Shown piece by piece: positions 15,601-23,792 of a DNA stretch of 64,000 bases. The stretch spans positions 2,495,501 to 2,559,500 of the forward strand of contig OU612070.1 in NCBI GenBank assembly GCA_914767715.1. Reading direction: 5' to 3'. Numbering within the stretch: the stretch's first letter is position 1; every line of letters begins with the position of its first letter. The stretch comes from Membranipora membranacea. Lineage: Eukaryota > Bryozoa > Gymnolaemata > Cheilostomatida > Membraniporidae. The position numbers and the translations under genes were made by a program. The notes below the pieces were generated by a model. The model ran no database searches, was not told the origin of the DNA, and saw only the letters and a list, made by a program, of their open reading frames with translations.

Positions 15601-18118
15601 TGATGAAAGCATTTGAAGGCATCGTGTGCAAGCACGCTAACCATTCAGCCACGCCACTTTATTGGTTTACTTTGATTCACAACGGTATATCGTTTCGCAT
15701 CAAAAAATGTCTATCGGTTCATGCGGAAGTTGACTTAAATGCTATTCCCATATATCAATTAGGCTTAAAACTGATGTCAAATCGTTATATGGAAACAGTG
15801 ATTATGAGTTTTGTATTTAATATTGTACAAATTAACAGAATTTGGCACACGATATTTGCATGAAACTGTACTTGATAGCAGCACAGCAAAACACAGATAA
15901 GCCAAGTGATATATCTTTCATTGTTTGTTTTGCAGTTCCTGAAAGGCCACATATTTTGAATGTCGAAGAAAATATAGAGCTTGTTGGAGACAATAAAAAG
16001 ATAGAGCTGAACTTTCTCTGGACAGTAAGTTCTGCTCTTGAGGACCAGACAAAGCATATGTTTGGTCATGGTTAGCTAGAGAAAATGAGACCTATCATTT
16101 TGAACTTGAAAGGGTGTATGATTCCTTTCTTTTTGAGTGGTTCGAGCTGGAGTTAGGTTTGAGCTTGTAACTTTTAGTTCTACATTTGTAATCATTTCTA
16201 TTTGTCACCCCAAGCAATTTGAAATTTGAATGCGAAACAAGATTACATGCTCTCCCTACCTCATTTGTTAATATGTAGAAAAGTATATATATCACAGAAT
16301 GGATAAGAGCGCTCTTCTCGCTCTCAACCAGCCTTGCCTTAACACTCTAAAACCCATGGATACAACCCTGGGCTCTACATAATTTTGTTCATTTGAGTAA
16401 AAAAGAATCAAATAAGGTTGACATTTTCAACTTACAGATGTACGTCCATACTAGTTTGGTTTAATTGCTTATAGACTGTAGATCCTCGGTGCTATGGACA
16501 CTCCAAATATGAGATTACTTTAATGAAAACAAGTGATAACAGCACTCTTTTCTCTAAGAACACAAACTCAAATAATAAGACCATATCAGATTTGGAAGCG
16601 ACCACTGAATACAGCATACATATAACAGCTATCAATGAGGAGGGCTTCAGAGCTGACAGTGAAGTCAAATTATACACAACAAGGGAACCAGGTGAAGTAT
16701 CAACGTTGTCCAATAGAAGGAGATGGTAGATATAGATAGATTTTATTTGACTGATCAGTGACACTTGACCCAATGCTTAGTTTTTAACATCCTCTCGCCA
16801 TGAATTATTTCTCATCATGGCTTGATTGTCAACAGAAGTAAACCATAAGATAACCTGCAACATGGATATTTGAAATACATAAGTCATTCCAAGTCGATTC
16901 ACATAGGAAGCCTAGAGACATGTATTTGTTTTGATTAAAAAACTCCTCCACAATGAGCTTAATTTTCTGCTTAATCATCTAGCTTTTGTATATAATTTTA
17001 GAATTGAATTTAACTTGTCCAGAGGAACAGGTTGCATTAATATCACCACAGACTAATTATGCCACTTTCCAGTTCAAGTTTGGTGGAGAGACCCATTCCA
17101 TAATGTTTCCACTTGGGCGATATCCATATAATATAGATAATGGAAATGAGCAATGTAACAGTACTCTGGTGGCAGAAGGTACGTTAAACTTACTGGTACT
17201 GATGCTGGGACACTCAGCATAGGCCCTGAATTATTCACCTAGACTGAATACCTATATTAGAAAAACATTTGAAAGCCATATTTTGAAACATTTTGGAAGC
17301 ATTTTGGCCTCAATCGAACACAGTTGCGCTGCAGAAATAGTGTACGTCACAAGACAATCCTGCAGGCAGAATTAGGCAGTAGGGTTAGGATCAACATCCA
17401 CCTTGTCAGACAAAATTCAGTAGCAGCAGGTTATTATTTTCTCATCAAAACATGTAACCACAGTACAAAGTTTAGAACGCTAGGTAAAACATTTTCAAAG
17501 GCTTGAAGTTCTACCTTCCCTTCCAAAGCTTTGAATCAAAGAAATGGGAATAACAGCGATCACTATAGAGAGGCCCAGAGATACATGCTGAGATAATATG
17601 TTTCTTTACAGATTACAGAATTAGAAGATTAGTTGAGTATCAGGCACATTATGACATCAGCTGCAGAGTGATGAATAACACAGCTTCTTTCAGTCTGATC
17701 AAAGATATGGCGAAATCTCTCTATTCTAAGATAGATGAGTTGTGCTCCAAACGTGAGTATGCTCCTGAGAAACTATTGGCTGTCACAGTCAGTACAGATC
17801 TTCGATAAATCAAGCACTCTCTATTCATTATAATCTTTGCTGATGTCACTTCATTTTGACATTTTTGCAGTGTGCAAGCAACCAGCTACATCTACTAACC
17901 CGACTATTGTCTGTGAAAATGATGACAAGCTTAGAATAAGTTGGCCAACGGATCTTGTTTTTGGAGCTGATGTGACCAGAATCCCTCCACAAATTCGGAT
18001 TCAACTGGAAAACAAGATCGACAATGCAGGACTTATCCTTGCTATAGCAGTCATCGGAAAAGTGCCTCCGTAAGTTATTAGGAATACAACAAAGTTGTAT
18101 TTCTTTTGTTTTGGTTGG

Positions 18119-18155
<37 letters not shown>

Positions 18156-19243
18156 TTTGCAACACTTTTGTCGCATCTATAAGTCAAGAACTACCAGGCA
18201 GAATTGGATGGAACTTTGTCATATGATAGTTCCATATGTCTAGATGAGAAATTACTAAATGAGTTTTTGAATGGTTATGTAATACTTGCTAATTACACTA
18301 ATTAGTGAAGGAGGTTTTGCCCTTTTTAACGTTTTTACCCAACTTCATTCTGCTATATGTCAAGAACTACTTGGCAGAATTCGATGATATATGGTCACAA
18401 CATAGCCCCATATGTCAAGATAAGAAATTGCAAAACAAAATTTTGAAATGTTATGTAATATTTGCTAATTACACTAATTAGTGGAGGATGTTTTTTCGAT
18501 TTTCTTTTGGTGACATCTTGAGAACAAATCATGCGATTGAGTTAAAACTTGGGATATGGGGGTCATGACATATACCGAATCTTATGACATCATCAATTTT
18601 TGTGTCACATGACATGATATACAAAATGGCCGCCATAAACAGTAAACTGCTGCCAATTAACAGTTCTTATCATGTGATTGAGTTAAAACTTGGGATATAG
18701 GGGTTATGAGATATACCGAATCTTATGACATCATCAATTTTAAGGTCACATGACCCGAAATCCAAAATGGCCGCCATAGACAGTAAACTGCTGCCGATTA
18801 ACAGTTCTTATCATGCGATTGAGTCAAAACTTGGGATATGGGGGTTATGACATATACCGAATCTAATGACTTCATCAATTTAAAGGTCACATGACCCGAA
18901 ATCCAAAATGGCCGCCATAGACAGTAAACTGCTGCCGATTAGCAGTTCTCATCATGCGATTGAGTTGAGACTTGGGATAAGGGGGTTTTGGCATATACCG
19001 AGTCTTATGACATCATCAATTATGATGTCACATGACCCGATATTCAAATCAATTGGTTGTATTCCTTTATATTTGCTTGCAAATATGTTTACCGTTTCTA
19101 GTTAGGAATACAACAAAGTTGTATTTCTTTTGTTTTAGTTGAGTTTATTAGGAATACAACAAAGTTGTATTTCTTTTGTTTTGGTTGGATTTATTATTAT
19201 TATTAGGAATACAACAAAGTTGTATTTCTTTTGTTTTGGTTGG

Positions 19244-19277
<34 letters not shown>

Positions 19278-21536
19278 TTTGCAACACTTTTGTCGCATCT
19301 ATAAGTCAAGAACTACCAGGCAGAATTGGATGGAACTCGGTCACAACATAGCTCCATATGTTTAGATGAGAAATTGCGAAATGAATTTTTTAATTGTTAT
19401 GTAATACTTGCTAATTACACTAATTAGTGAAGGAGGCTTTGCCTTTTTTAACGTTTTTACCCAATTTCATTCGGCTATATGTCAAGAACTACTTTGCAGA
19501 ATTCGATGATATATGGTCACAACATAGTCCCATGTGTCAAGATGAGAAATTGCGAAACGAAATTTTGAAATGTCATGTAATGTTTGCTAATTACACTAAT
19601 TAGTGGAGGATGTTTTTTCGATTTTCTTGTGGTGATATTTTGAGAACAAATCATGCGATTGAGTTGAAACTTTGGATATAGAGGTTATGGCATATACCGA
19701 ATCTTATGACATCGTCAATTTTAATGTCACATGACCCGATATCCAAAATGGCCGCCAAAAACAGGAAGTGGCTGCCGATTAACAGTTCTTATCATGCGAT
19801 TGAGTAAAAACTTGGGATTTGGGGGTTTTTACTTATACCGAATCTTATGACATCATCAATTTTCATGTCACATGACCCGATATCCAAAATGGCCGCCATA
19901 AACAGTGAATTGCTGCCGATTAACAGTTCCTATCATGCGATTGAGTTAAAACTTGGGATTTGGGGGTTTTGACTCATACCGAATCTTATGACATCATCAT
20001 TTATGATGTCATGTCACCCGAAATCCAATATGGCCGCCATAGAGAGTTAGTTGCTGCCGATTAGCAGTTCTCATCATGCGATTGAGTTGAGACTTGGGAT
20101 AAGGGGGTTTTGGCACATGCCGAGTCTTATGACATCATCAATTATGATGTCACATGACCTCGATATTCAAATCTATCGGTTGTATTCCTTTATATTTGCT
20201 TGCAAATATGTTTACCGTTTCTAGTTATTATTATTATTATTATTATTTTTGCAACACTTTTGTCGCATCTATAAGTCAAGAACTACCAGGCAGAATTGGA
20301 TGGAACTTTGTCATAAGATAGTTCCATATGTCTAGATGAGAAATTACTAAATGAGTTTTTGAATGGTTATGTAATACTTGCTAATTACACTAATTAGTGA
20401 AGGAGGTTTTGCCATTTTTAACGTTTTTACCCAATTTCATTCTGCTATATGTCAAGAACTACTTGGCAGAATTCGATGATATATGGTCACAACATAGCCC
20501 CATATGTCAAGATAAGAAATTGCAAAACAAAATTTTGAAATGTTATGTAATATTTGCTAATTACACTAATTAGTGGAGGATGTTTTTTCGATTTTCTTTT
20601 GGTGATATCTTGAGAACAAATCATGCGATTGAGTTAAAACTTGGGATATGGGGGTCATGACATATACCGAATCTTATGACATCATCAATTTTTGTGTCAC
20701 ATGACATGATATACAAAATGGCCGCCATAAACAGTAAACTGCTGCCAATTAACAGTTCTTATCATGTGATTGAGTTAAAACTTGGGATATAGGGGTTATG
20801 AGATATACCGAATCTTATGACATCATCAATTTTAAGGTCACATGACCCGAAATCCAAAATGGCCGCCATAGACAGTAAACTGCTGCCGATTAACAGTTCT
20901 TATCATGCGATTGAGTCAAAACTTGGGATATGGGGGTTATGACATATACCGAATCTTGTGACTTCATCAATTTAAAGGTCACATGACCCGAAATCCAAAA
21001 TGGCCGCCATAGACAGTAAACTGCTGCCGATTAGCAGTTCTCATCATGCGATTGAGTTGAGACTTGGGATAAGGGGGTTTTGGCATATACCGAGTCTTAT
21101 GACATCATCAATTATGATGTCACATGACCCGATATTCAAATCAATTGGTTGTATTCCTTTATATTTGCTTGCAAATATGTTTACCGTTTCTAGTTTTATA
21201 TTCTAGTTGTATATTCTGCTGGCATTAATTACAGTTTATTGGATAGTCCTGTATCAATTAGCTCAGTATCATCGAATATTGAGCTCTGACACACAACAAT
21301 ATATTATGTTGAGGTGTGTCACACAACAATATGAATAACTTTACCACAAGACAAAGATATGAAATGAAATTAACAAGATTTGAAAACAGATCGCCTGAGA
21401 GATTCTCAAAATTTAATAATTTTTCAGAGTTGTGTTTCCAGTAAAAGCAGCTAATGGAGGGTACGCTACAATAAGACTGACAAACATTTGTATGGATGGT
21501 CTTCAGTACAGTGAGGCCCAAAAGGCCTGTTTGTAA
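205..21536 (+). CDS. Large FN3-repeat extracellular protein gene, 3' part (32 exons)
   Basis: A chain of 32 exons is joined by AG/GT borders whose phases agree at every junction. Each domain starts in phase 1 and, until the last domains, is split by a phase-0 intron. The protein is a string of FN3 beta-sandwiches with many Asn-X-Ser/Thr sites, so it is extracellular. Two domain types alternate: a Cys-poor type (first exon about 90 nt, second about 217 nt) and a Cys-rich type (about 110 nt, then about 172 nt). This fits tandem duplication of a four-exon cassette. The 5' end lies outside the window because the first exon needs a G from an upstream exon. The frame stops at 21534-21536 with no transmembrane helix, which suggests secretion unless an unseen splice form adds an anchor. 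Family knowledge: such arrays occur in adhesion proteins and receptor phosphatases, but no phosphatase domain is visible here. Confidence 0.85.
1259..1714 (+). CDS. Gene 1 FN3 domain 2, Cys-rich type
   Basis: Exons are 1259-1368 and 1543-1714. The first opens with APYNKP and contains CVDLQWKVPEYPNGEI with the FN3 B-strand Trp. The second has CEFHPGSEVSCDIVAYTSAG and ends LSCTG. The extra Cys residues, absent from domain 1, probably form disulphides inside the domain. Donors are GTGAGT and GTAAGT. Confidence 0.8.
1996..2487 (+). CDS. Gene 1 FN3 domain 3, Cys-poor type
   Basis: Exons are 1996-2084 and 2268-2487. The first reads DPGTPEILNV and ends KLKFEWM at a GTAAGT donor. The second starts ANETNCHGTTTY and contains LDPFTNYSFVVIASNDEG, closing with QTIG. 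The order Cys-poor then Cys-rich is kept with domain 4. Confidence 0.8.
2944..3498 (+). CDS. Gene 1 FN3 domain 4, Cys-rich type
   Basis: Exons are 2944-3050 and 3333-3498. The first opens APYDAPVLNV and has CVNLTWQEPAHPNGILEHYQ before GTAAGA. The second begins FNCTNGTDIV, contains CEIYPGSDVFCTIRAETSAG and ends LPCRG before GTTAGT. It is one codon shorter in exon one and two shorter in exon two than domain 2. Confidence 0.8.
3674..5257 (+). CDS. Gene 1 FN3 domain 5, Cys-poor type, long internal intron
   Basis: Exons are 3674-3765 (DPGIPVINPK to LTFTWN) and 5041-5257 (AVDPRCFGVPRYEV, then TTEYSIQITAINEEGFRAD). The intron between them is 1275 bases, much longer than in most other domains. The second exon is very similar to the one at 16475-16691, which shares EYSI-ITAINEEGFRADSE, so these cassettes duplicated relatively recently. 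Confidence 0.8.
3766..5040 (+). other. Long intron of domain 5, unresolved repeat-like content
   Basis: No exon is visible here. The words CGCCTA, TAGGCG and GGCGAATAAGC recur on both strands between about 3900 and 4890, and CAAGGTTATGA occurs twice (3957 and 4120). This suggests old insertions, but clear ends or target duplications could not be placed. Confidence 0.35.
5715..6438 (+). CDS. Gene 1 FN3 domain 6, Cys-rich type
   Basis: Exons are 5715-5824 (APYDGPASLDITV, then CINLLWTPPTQPNGEITNYT) and 6267-6438 (YYCNSSEKNL, then CDFKPGFPVDCNVWANTSAG, ending LPCLG). It is closely similar to domain 8. The end of its first exon and the start of its intron are also found, decayed, at 13199-13514. 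Confidence 0.8.
6562..7323 (+). CDS. Gene 1 FN3 domain 7, Cys-poor type
   Basis: Exons are 6562-6653 (VPDEPVKTTNVTE to RIKLTFEWM) and 7107-7323 (AKDHKCFGDPQYEV, then LDAVTEYSIEITTINDEE). Donors are GTAGGT and GTTAGA. The intron holds the 33-bp hairpin at 6737-6769. Confidence 0.8.
6729..6777. mobile_element. 33-bp foldback hairpin with 8-bp target duplication
   Basis: Positions 6737-6751 (starting CATAGATTT) and 6755-6769 are perfect 15-nt reverse complements separated by CTG. The 33-bp hairpin is bordered by the direct repeat GTTGTAAT at 6729-6736 and 6770-6777. Eight-base duplications are typical of hAT-type insertion, and the CATAG ends match the longer elements at 24717 and 26436. It looks like two terminal repeats fused with almost no interior. 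Confidence 0.6.
7385..7595 (+). repeat. tRNA-derived SINE relic (family B)
   Basis: In the intron before domain 8, a stretch with an A-box-like start (GTAGCTTACTTGGTTAGAG) and a weak B box (CTCGGTTCAGTTTG) is followed by GTGCTCTGACCTGCATACAA. The same body occurs in the copies near 24060, 32690 and 56928. The B box has drifted from GGTTCGAATCC, so it is probably inactive. Confidence 0.5.
7725..8200 (+). CDS. Gene 1 FN3 domain 8, Cys-rich type
   Basis: Exons are 7725-7834 (APYDGPASLDITVHNDTC, then GKITNYT) and 8029-8200 (YSCNSTEEDI, then CDFEPGFSVECFVWANTSAG, ending LPCLG). Both exon lengths equal those of domain 6 and most residues are shared, which indicates cassette duplication. The intron between its exons has only 194 bases. 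Confidence 0.8.
8330..8882 (+). CDS. Gene 1 FN3 domain 9, Cys-poor type
   Basis: Exons are 8330-8427 (EPDVPEFIDD to IQLSFKWM, two codons longer than most of its class) and 8666-8882 (ATRKNCFGETNYTIIL, then LKAVTNYTIQIVVINEGG). Donors are GTAAGT and GTGAGA. The acceptor before 8666 is ATAATAAG, which has a poor pyrimidine tract, but frame and length match the other domains. Confidence 0.75.
9148..10304 (+). CDS. Gene 1 FN3 domain 10, Cys-rich type
   Basis: Exons are 9148-9257 (APYDGPQSFKIYSSNSIC, then LPNGDIRNYS) and 10124-10304 (YSCSQETDKNG, then CGFEPGFNVSCSIFASNNAG, ending LPCI). The second exon is three codons longer than the class norm. The 866-base intron contains a LINE 3' tail relic near 9605-9712. 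Confidence 0.75.
9605..9712 (-). mobile_element. LINE 3'-tail relic
   Basis: Read on the minus strand, this segment has a T-rich run, TTGGCACAT, CCGAAAAGC and then ATGCCAATAAAAGTAT. The plus-strand LINE ending near 49285 has the same order: T-rich run, CTGGCACTG, TTTCGAATG and ATGCCAATAAAAAGTAT. It is probably a short 5'-truncated copy of a related element. Confidence 0.45.
10561..12205 (+). CDS. Gene 1 FN3 domain 11, divergent Cys-poor type
   Basis: Exons are 10561-10715 and 11998-12205. The first is 155 nt rather than about 90 and carries an extra segment (KDYFHVLEPLIKEINTEYLP) before TTVNWE at the GTAGGA donor. The second starts VNSHCNNVNYDLIV and contains CSNYTLSLTATNNEGF. Its donor GTCCAA is weak, but frame and phase fit domain 12. 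The insertion makes this the most divergent domain of its class. Confidence 0.7.
10716..11997 (+). other. Long intron of domain 11
   Basis: This 1.28-kb intron has no exon with matching phase and no recognisable element. It holds GAT/TAGA-rich low-complexity sequence around 11043-11170. Confidence 0.4.
12584..14000 (+). CDS. Gene 1 FN3 domain 12, Cys-rich type
   Basis: Exons are 12584-12690 (VPKQPTSVTV, then CVRVSWTEFGENGCPISNYT) and 13823-14000 (YTCSNPAGHAV, then CGFSPGSMVTCKVHGTNLAG, ending LGCKG). It opens VPKQ instead of the usual APYD. The intron contains a decayed copy of domain 6 exon and intron sequence. Confidence 0.75.
13199..13514 (+). pseudogene. Decayed duplicate of an FN3 exon end plus intron
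   Basis: The stretch AAATAACAAATTACACAGTA, then AGTGGGCCCACAGTAGCAGG, and about 290 further bases track 5808-6123 with scattered substitutions. That source region is the last codons of the first exon of domain 6, its donor and its intron. The upstream part of the exon is missing, so the copy cannot encode a domain. Confidence 0.75.
14198..15401 (+). CDS. Gene 1 FN3 domain 13, Cys-rich type, out of alternation
   Basis: Exons are 14198-14307 (APYFKPISFEVRDIGSFC, then NCEIKSYT) and 15230-15401 (IDCKDTKGVQSTN, then CGFFPGSLVSCNITAHTPTG, ending LPCTG). It follows another Cys-rich domain after only 197 bases, so the expected Cys-poor domain is missing between them. Its second exon is most like that of domain 2. 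Confidence 0.75.
14308..15229 (+). other. Intron of domain 13
   Basis: This 922-base AT-rich intron shows no further exon and no recognisable element. Confidence 0.4.
15540..15662 (-). repeat. tRNA-like (Ser-type) SINE relic
   Basis: On the minus strand GGCGTGGCTGAATGGTTAGC resembles the 5' half and A box of a Ser or Leu tRNA, and CTCGTTCGAGGC downstream resembles a decayed B box. The boxes lie too far apart for a plain tRNA. It sits in the intron before domain 14. Confidence 0.4.
15936..16691 (+). CDS. Gene 1 FN3 domain 14, Cys-poor type
   Basis: Exons are 15936-16024 (VPERPHILNVEE to IELNFLWT) and 16475-16691 (TVDPRCYGHSKYEI, then EYSIHITAINEEGFRADSE). Its second exon is the closest relative of 5041-5257. 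It is the last canonical domain of the array. Confidence 0.8.
17002..17752 (+). CDS. Gene 1 divergent FN3-like domain 15
   Basis: Exons are 17002-17178 and 17612-17752, both phase 1 at each end, unlike the 1-0 and 0-1 pairs upstream. The first starts ELNLTCPEEQVALI and has paired aromatic strands. The second contains LVEYQAHYDISCRVMNNTAS, which resembles FN3 E and F strands, then a Lys-rich segment ending ELCSK. It may be a degenerate FN3 domain or a separate C-terminal domain; I do not recognise a named family. Confidence 0.6.
17871..21536 (+). CDS. Gene 1 terminal FN3-like domain 16 and stop
   Basis: Exon 17871-18069 reads LCKQPATSTNPTIVCEN, then KLRISWP, and ends in phase 2 at a perfect GTAAGT donor. 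Exon 21428-21536 starts in phase 2 after TTTTTCAG and reads VVFPVKAANGGYATIRL, then EAQKACL and a TAA stop. The phase match across a 3.36-kb intron filled with repeats supports the join. An alternative GTGAGG donor at 21511 with an acceptor ending at 21550 would define a 40-nt intron and a different short C-terminus, also followed quickly by a stop. No membrane segment is present in either version. Confidence 0.65.
18081..21196 (+). repeat. Three-copy repeat block with 141-bp monomers
   Basis: Copies lie at about 18081-19103, 19147-20224 and 20225-21196. The first two start with GGAATACAACAAAGTTGTAT and an (ATT)n tract; the third keeps only an (ATT)n tract. Each carries four monomers and ends GTTGTATTCC plus a conserved 36-base tail. 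Monomer starts (CATGCGATTGAG) are at 18530, 18671, 18812, 18953; 19652, 19793, 19934, 20075; and 20622, 20763, 20904, 21045, so the spacing is exactly 141 throughout. Copies 1 and 3 are almost identical, offset 2092. GGAATACAAC and GTTGTATTCC form short inverted ends, which suggests a non-autonomous DNA element amplified in place. Confidence 0.85.
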
Positions 21537-21787
21537 TATTTTCTCTACAGAGATGAAAAAAGGACTGCTGCGGAGAAAATAACTGGTCCTTTATGAAAAA
21601 CATGCAACAATTTTTTTCTAGAATCCAGAAAAATGGAAGACAAAGGAAATTGATGAATACTTCAATATATTATGCGATTACCAATGAGTGTACATCATAT
21701 TTTACCCTCATATAAAATAGTGAATGATTACAAGATTTAGAAACAAACTTCCTGATTAGTTGCCTACCGGCGCAAATAATCACTGAA

Positions 21788-21793
21788 AATAAA
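21788..21793 (+). promoter_or_regulatory. Candidate polyadenylation signal of gene 1
   Basis: AATAAA lies 252 bases after the stop at 21536, the first exact match I found downstream. In AT-rich DNA this can occur by chance. Confidence 0.3.
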
Positions 21794-22196
21794 ATTATTT
21801 GAAAAAGCAGCATCGTGCTTTTTCGGAAAAGAAAAAGGGAGTCTAGTGAGGCAAACATTTTACCAGTAAGAAATATGCATTGCTCAGCTTTTCTTGATCT
21901 GTTAAAACACACACATAGGCTTAACTTAGAATACAAATGTAAGGTAATTGTTGTGGGATACCTTCTCAACAACGGATAAAATTTACTTGTCAGGAAATCT
22001 CCGACATAGCCCTCATGGATATCTGCGAGATAATGATTTCGACAATGTGGTTAAAGACACTAAAATCAGAGCGATCTTCATGTTAAAAAAAATTATTTTC
22101 TTAAAACCAGAAATGAATCCCGAAGTTCCCAGTTCATCATCATTAAGCATTACCATATGGTCGTATATGATGTTTATATATTATAATGAGTACCCA
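21794..22196. other. Intergenic, nothing recognised
   Basis: There is no gene, repeat end or RNA gene that I can support between the candidate polyadenylation signal and the hAT MITE. Confidence 0.4.
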
Positions 22197-22627
22197 TTCA
22201 AAGGCAGTGGCGTATATCAGCACTCACGGCCCACAGATTTCCGTGAGTGGCTGAATAGCTCAGTGTGTAGAGTGTCTGCCTTATCATCACTGGAATAAAA
22301 TTGTTGTGGGTTCGAATCCCATCTAGGTCAATTTTTTTTTCAAATGGGTGTTTTATAACTGGAGCATTTTTACCGTAATCTTCTACTGCTATTGAGTTGT
22401 TTTCTGAAAGTACCCAACAGCTCAGTGAGCTATTGAAATACCTCTCTGCTTGCACTATTTTGCTACCGATTTGCAAAAATTTTCGTGGTGGGAGGGCGCT
22501 TAAGCGCCCCTCCCACACCCTCCCCGCCACGCCTACGGCGTGTCGATCGGGCTGCGCCCGATTATTATGCTCATCTCTGAAAAGTCAGTGAGTGAAATTT
22601 TTTAGAATATACGCCCCTGTTCAAAGG
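22197..22627 (+). mobile_element. hAT-type MITE carrying a tRNA-like sequence
   Basis: TTCAAAGG is duplicated at 22197-22204 and 22620-22627. The element between (22205-22619) has inverted ends CAGTGGCGTATAT and, read inward from the right, CAGGGGCGTATAT; CAG-type ends and an 8-bp duplication are the hAT signature. Inside, TAGCTCAGTGTGTAGAG resembles a tRNA A box and GGGTTCGAATCCC is a perfect B box. A GC-rich hairpin region (AGGGCGCTTAAGCGCCCCTC, then CGGGCTGCGCCCG) lies near 22494-22561. There is no transposase. Confidence 0.8.
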
Positions 22628-22939
22628 TCTCCTCAGGTAATACAGTCAGAGGATAGCATCTCACATACCAGTAACAAAGTCAGCCAATTCTAAGTTACCC
22701 TCTCCCTACACAAAAGCACACAACTCTGTGCTGTCAATAATTTCTTTGATAGGTTGAACAGGGTTGGATAGCACTGGTGTGGAACACCAACACTGTATAC
22801 TTATCAATATGTCCCAATCAGGGAAAACAGATCAGGTCAGTATCATTAATAGTGGTAGATGGTACTGGGGTCTAGCAGCAAAATTATGCTGTCGCAGCCA
22901 AGCATGGTAAGGTGCATTTACTTTTTGTATACTTACATA

Positions 22940-23110
22940 CATACATACAGGGAGCCATGAGTGGTCTAACGGTAAAGGGTACTGTACCCTTACCCTTGAC
23001 AGGCTTAGGATCTTTGAGGTCCAAGTTCGATTTCTTGTGCCGACAGTCATTTCTGACTTGGTGCTGGTACACCATTCTTCCTACCCAGGTATTTGCAGAA
23101 CAGGACTAAA
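22940..23110 (+). repeat. tRNA-like SINE relic
   Basis: GAGTGGTCTAACGGTAAAGG resembles a Leu or Ser tRNA A-box region, and CCAAGTTCGATTTC resembles a decayed B box about 60 bases later. A related head occurs near 40805. Confidence 0.4.
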
Positions 23111-23216
23111 AATACCTGAGGTCATCTGTGTGTTTGCAGATCCAATATACAGTAAAAGGTAACCTTCTCTGCCTCTTCGACAGGTTTCCGGCAGCATGAG
23201 TTCTATCAGCATTAAA

Positions 23217-23381
23217 TTATTACAGCAATGTCTTGGAACCTCCCCTAAACTGAAGTGTTACCCATCTTAGAGTCAGCAACAACTTTGAGTTTTGCATCGC
23301 GTAATGCACAAAGCTGATGCTGCCTAGCACATTATTTACTACACATTAATGCATTGCTGCGAAACTTTGGTTGCCCTTTAA
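23217..23381 (+). mobile_element. TTAA MITE, 5'-truncated copy
   Basis: From TGTCTTGGAACCTCCCCTAA to GAAACTTTGGTTGCCCT plus TTAA, this matches the right half of the complete MITE at 31433-31809. The left terminal repeat is absent. Confidence 0.65.
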
Positions 23382-23792
23382 GAATGTGGCAAAGTTTCCG
23401 GTGATTAAAAAATTTCCTCCGGGTGTATATTTAATTGTATGCTGTGATTTGATGGTATCTCAGTTGCTATCCATCGTCTATCCAGTGCAGGATTCACACA
23501 GCTAAATTTCTGCCACACAGCTAAACAAGAAAAAACAACCATTTTCTATTCCGTGTCTTGTCACCTTTACTAAATCATCGCTTACCTGTAGACTGAACCC
23601 AATATCAGAGCCTGCACCAATATAAATGTTTGGCTATGGGTCATATGCGCTAAGCAAGAAAGATCACAAACCATCGGGAGCTGGACATGTAAATCATATT
23701 AGAATCTTTATGTTTTGGGACTTTAAATGGTTACCCCTGGTATATTTTTGTCAGTCCATAGTTGTATAGCCTAAATTTGGTTTAGGGCGAAG

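Noticed and set aside
18530-21196. Regular repeat array that might be read as CRISPR-like
   Set aside because: The monomers are contiguous 141-bp units without spacers, in a spliced eukaryotic gene.
21670-21972. A 100-codon minus-strand frame after gene 1
   Set aside because: It has no recognisable domain and lies in AT-rich intergenic DNA; chance is sufficient.
22310-22325. A functional tRNA gene at the perfect B box
   Set aside because: The box lies inside a repeated MITE with a second copy at 36152-36470; the cloverleaf is not convincing and the A box is lost in the other copy.
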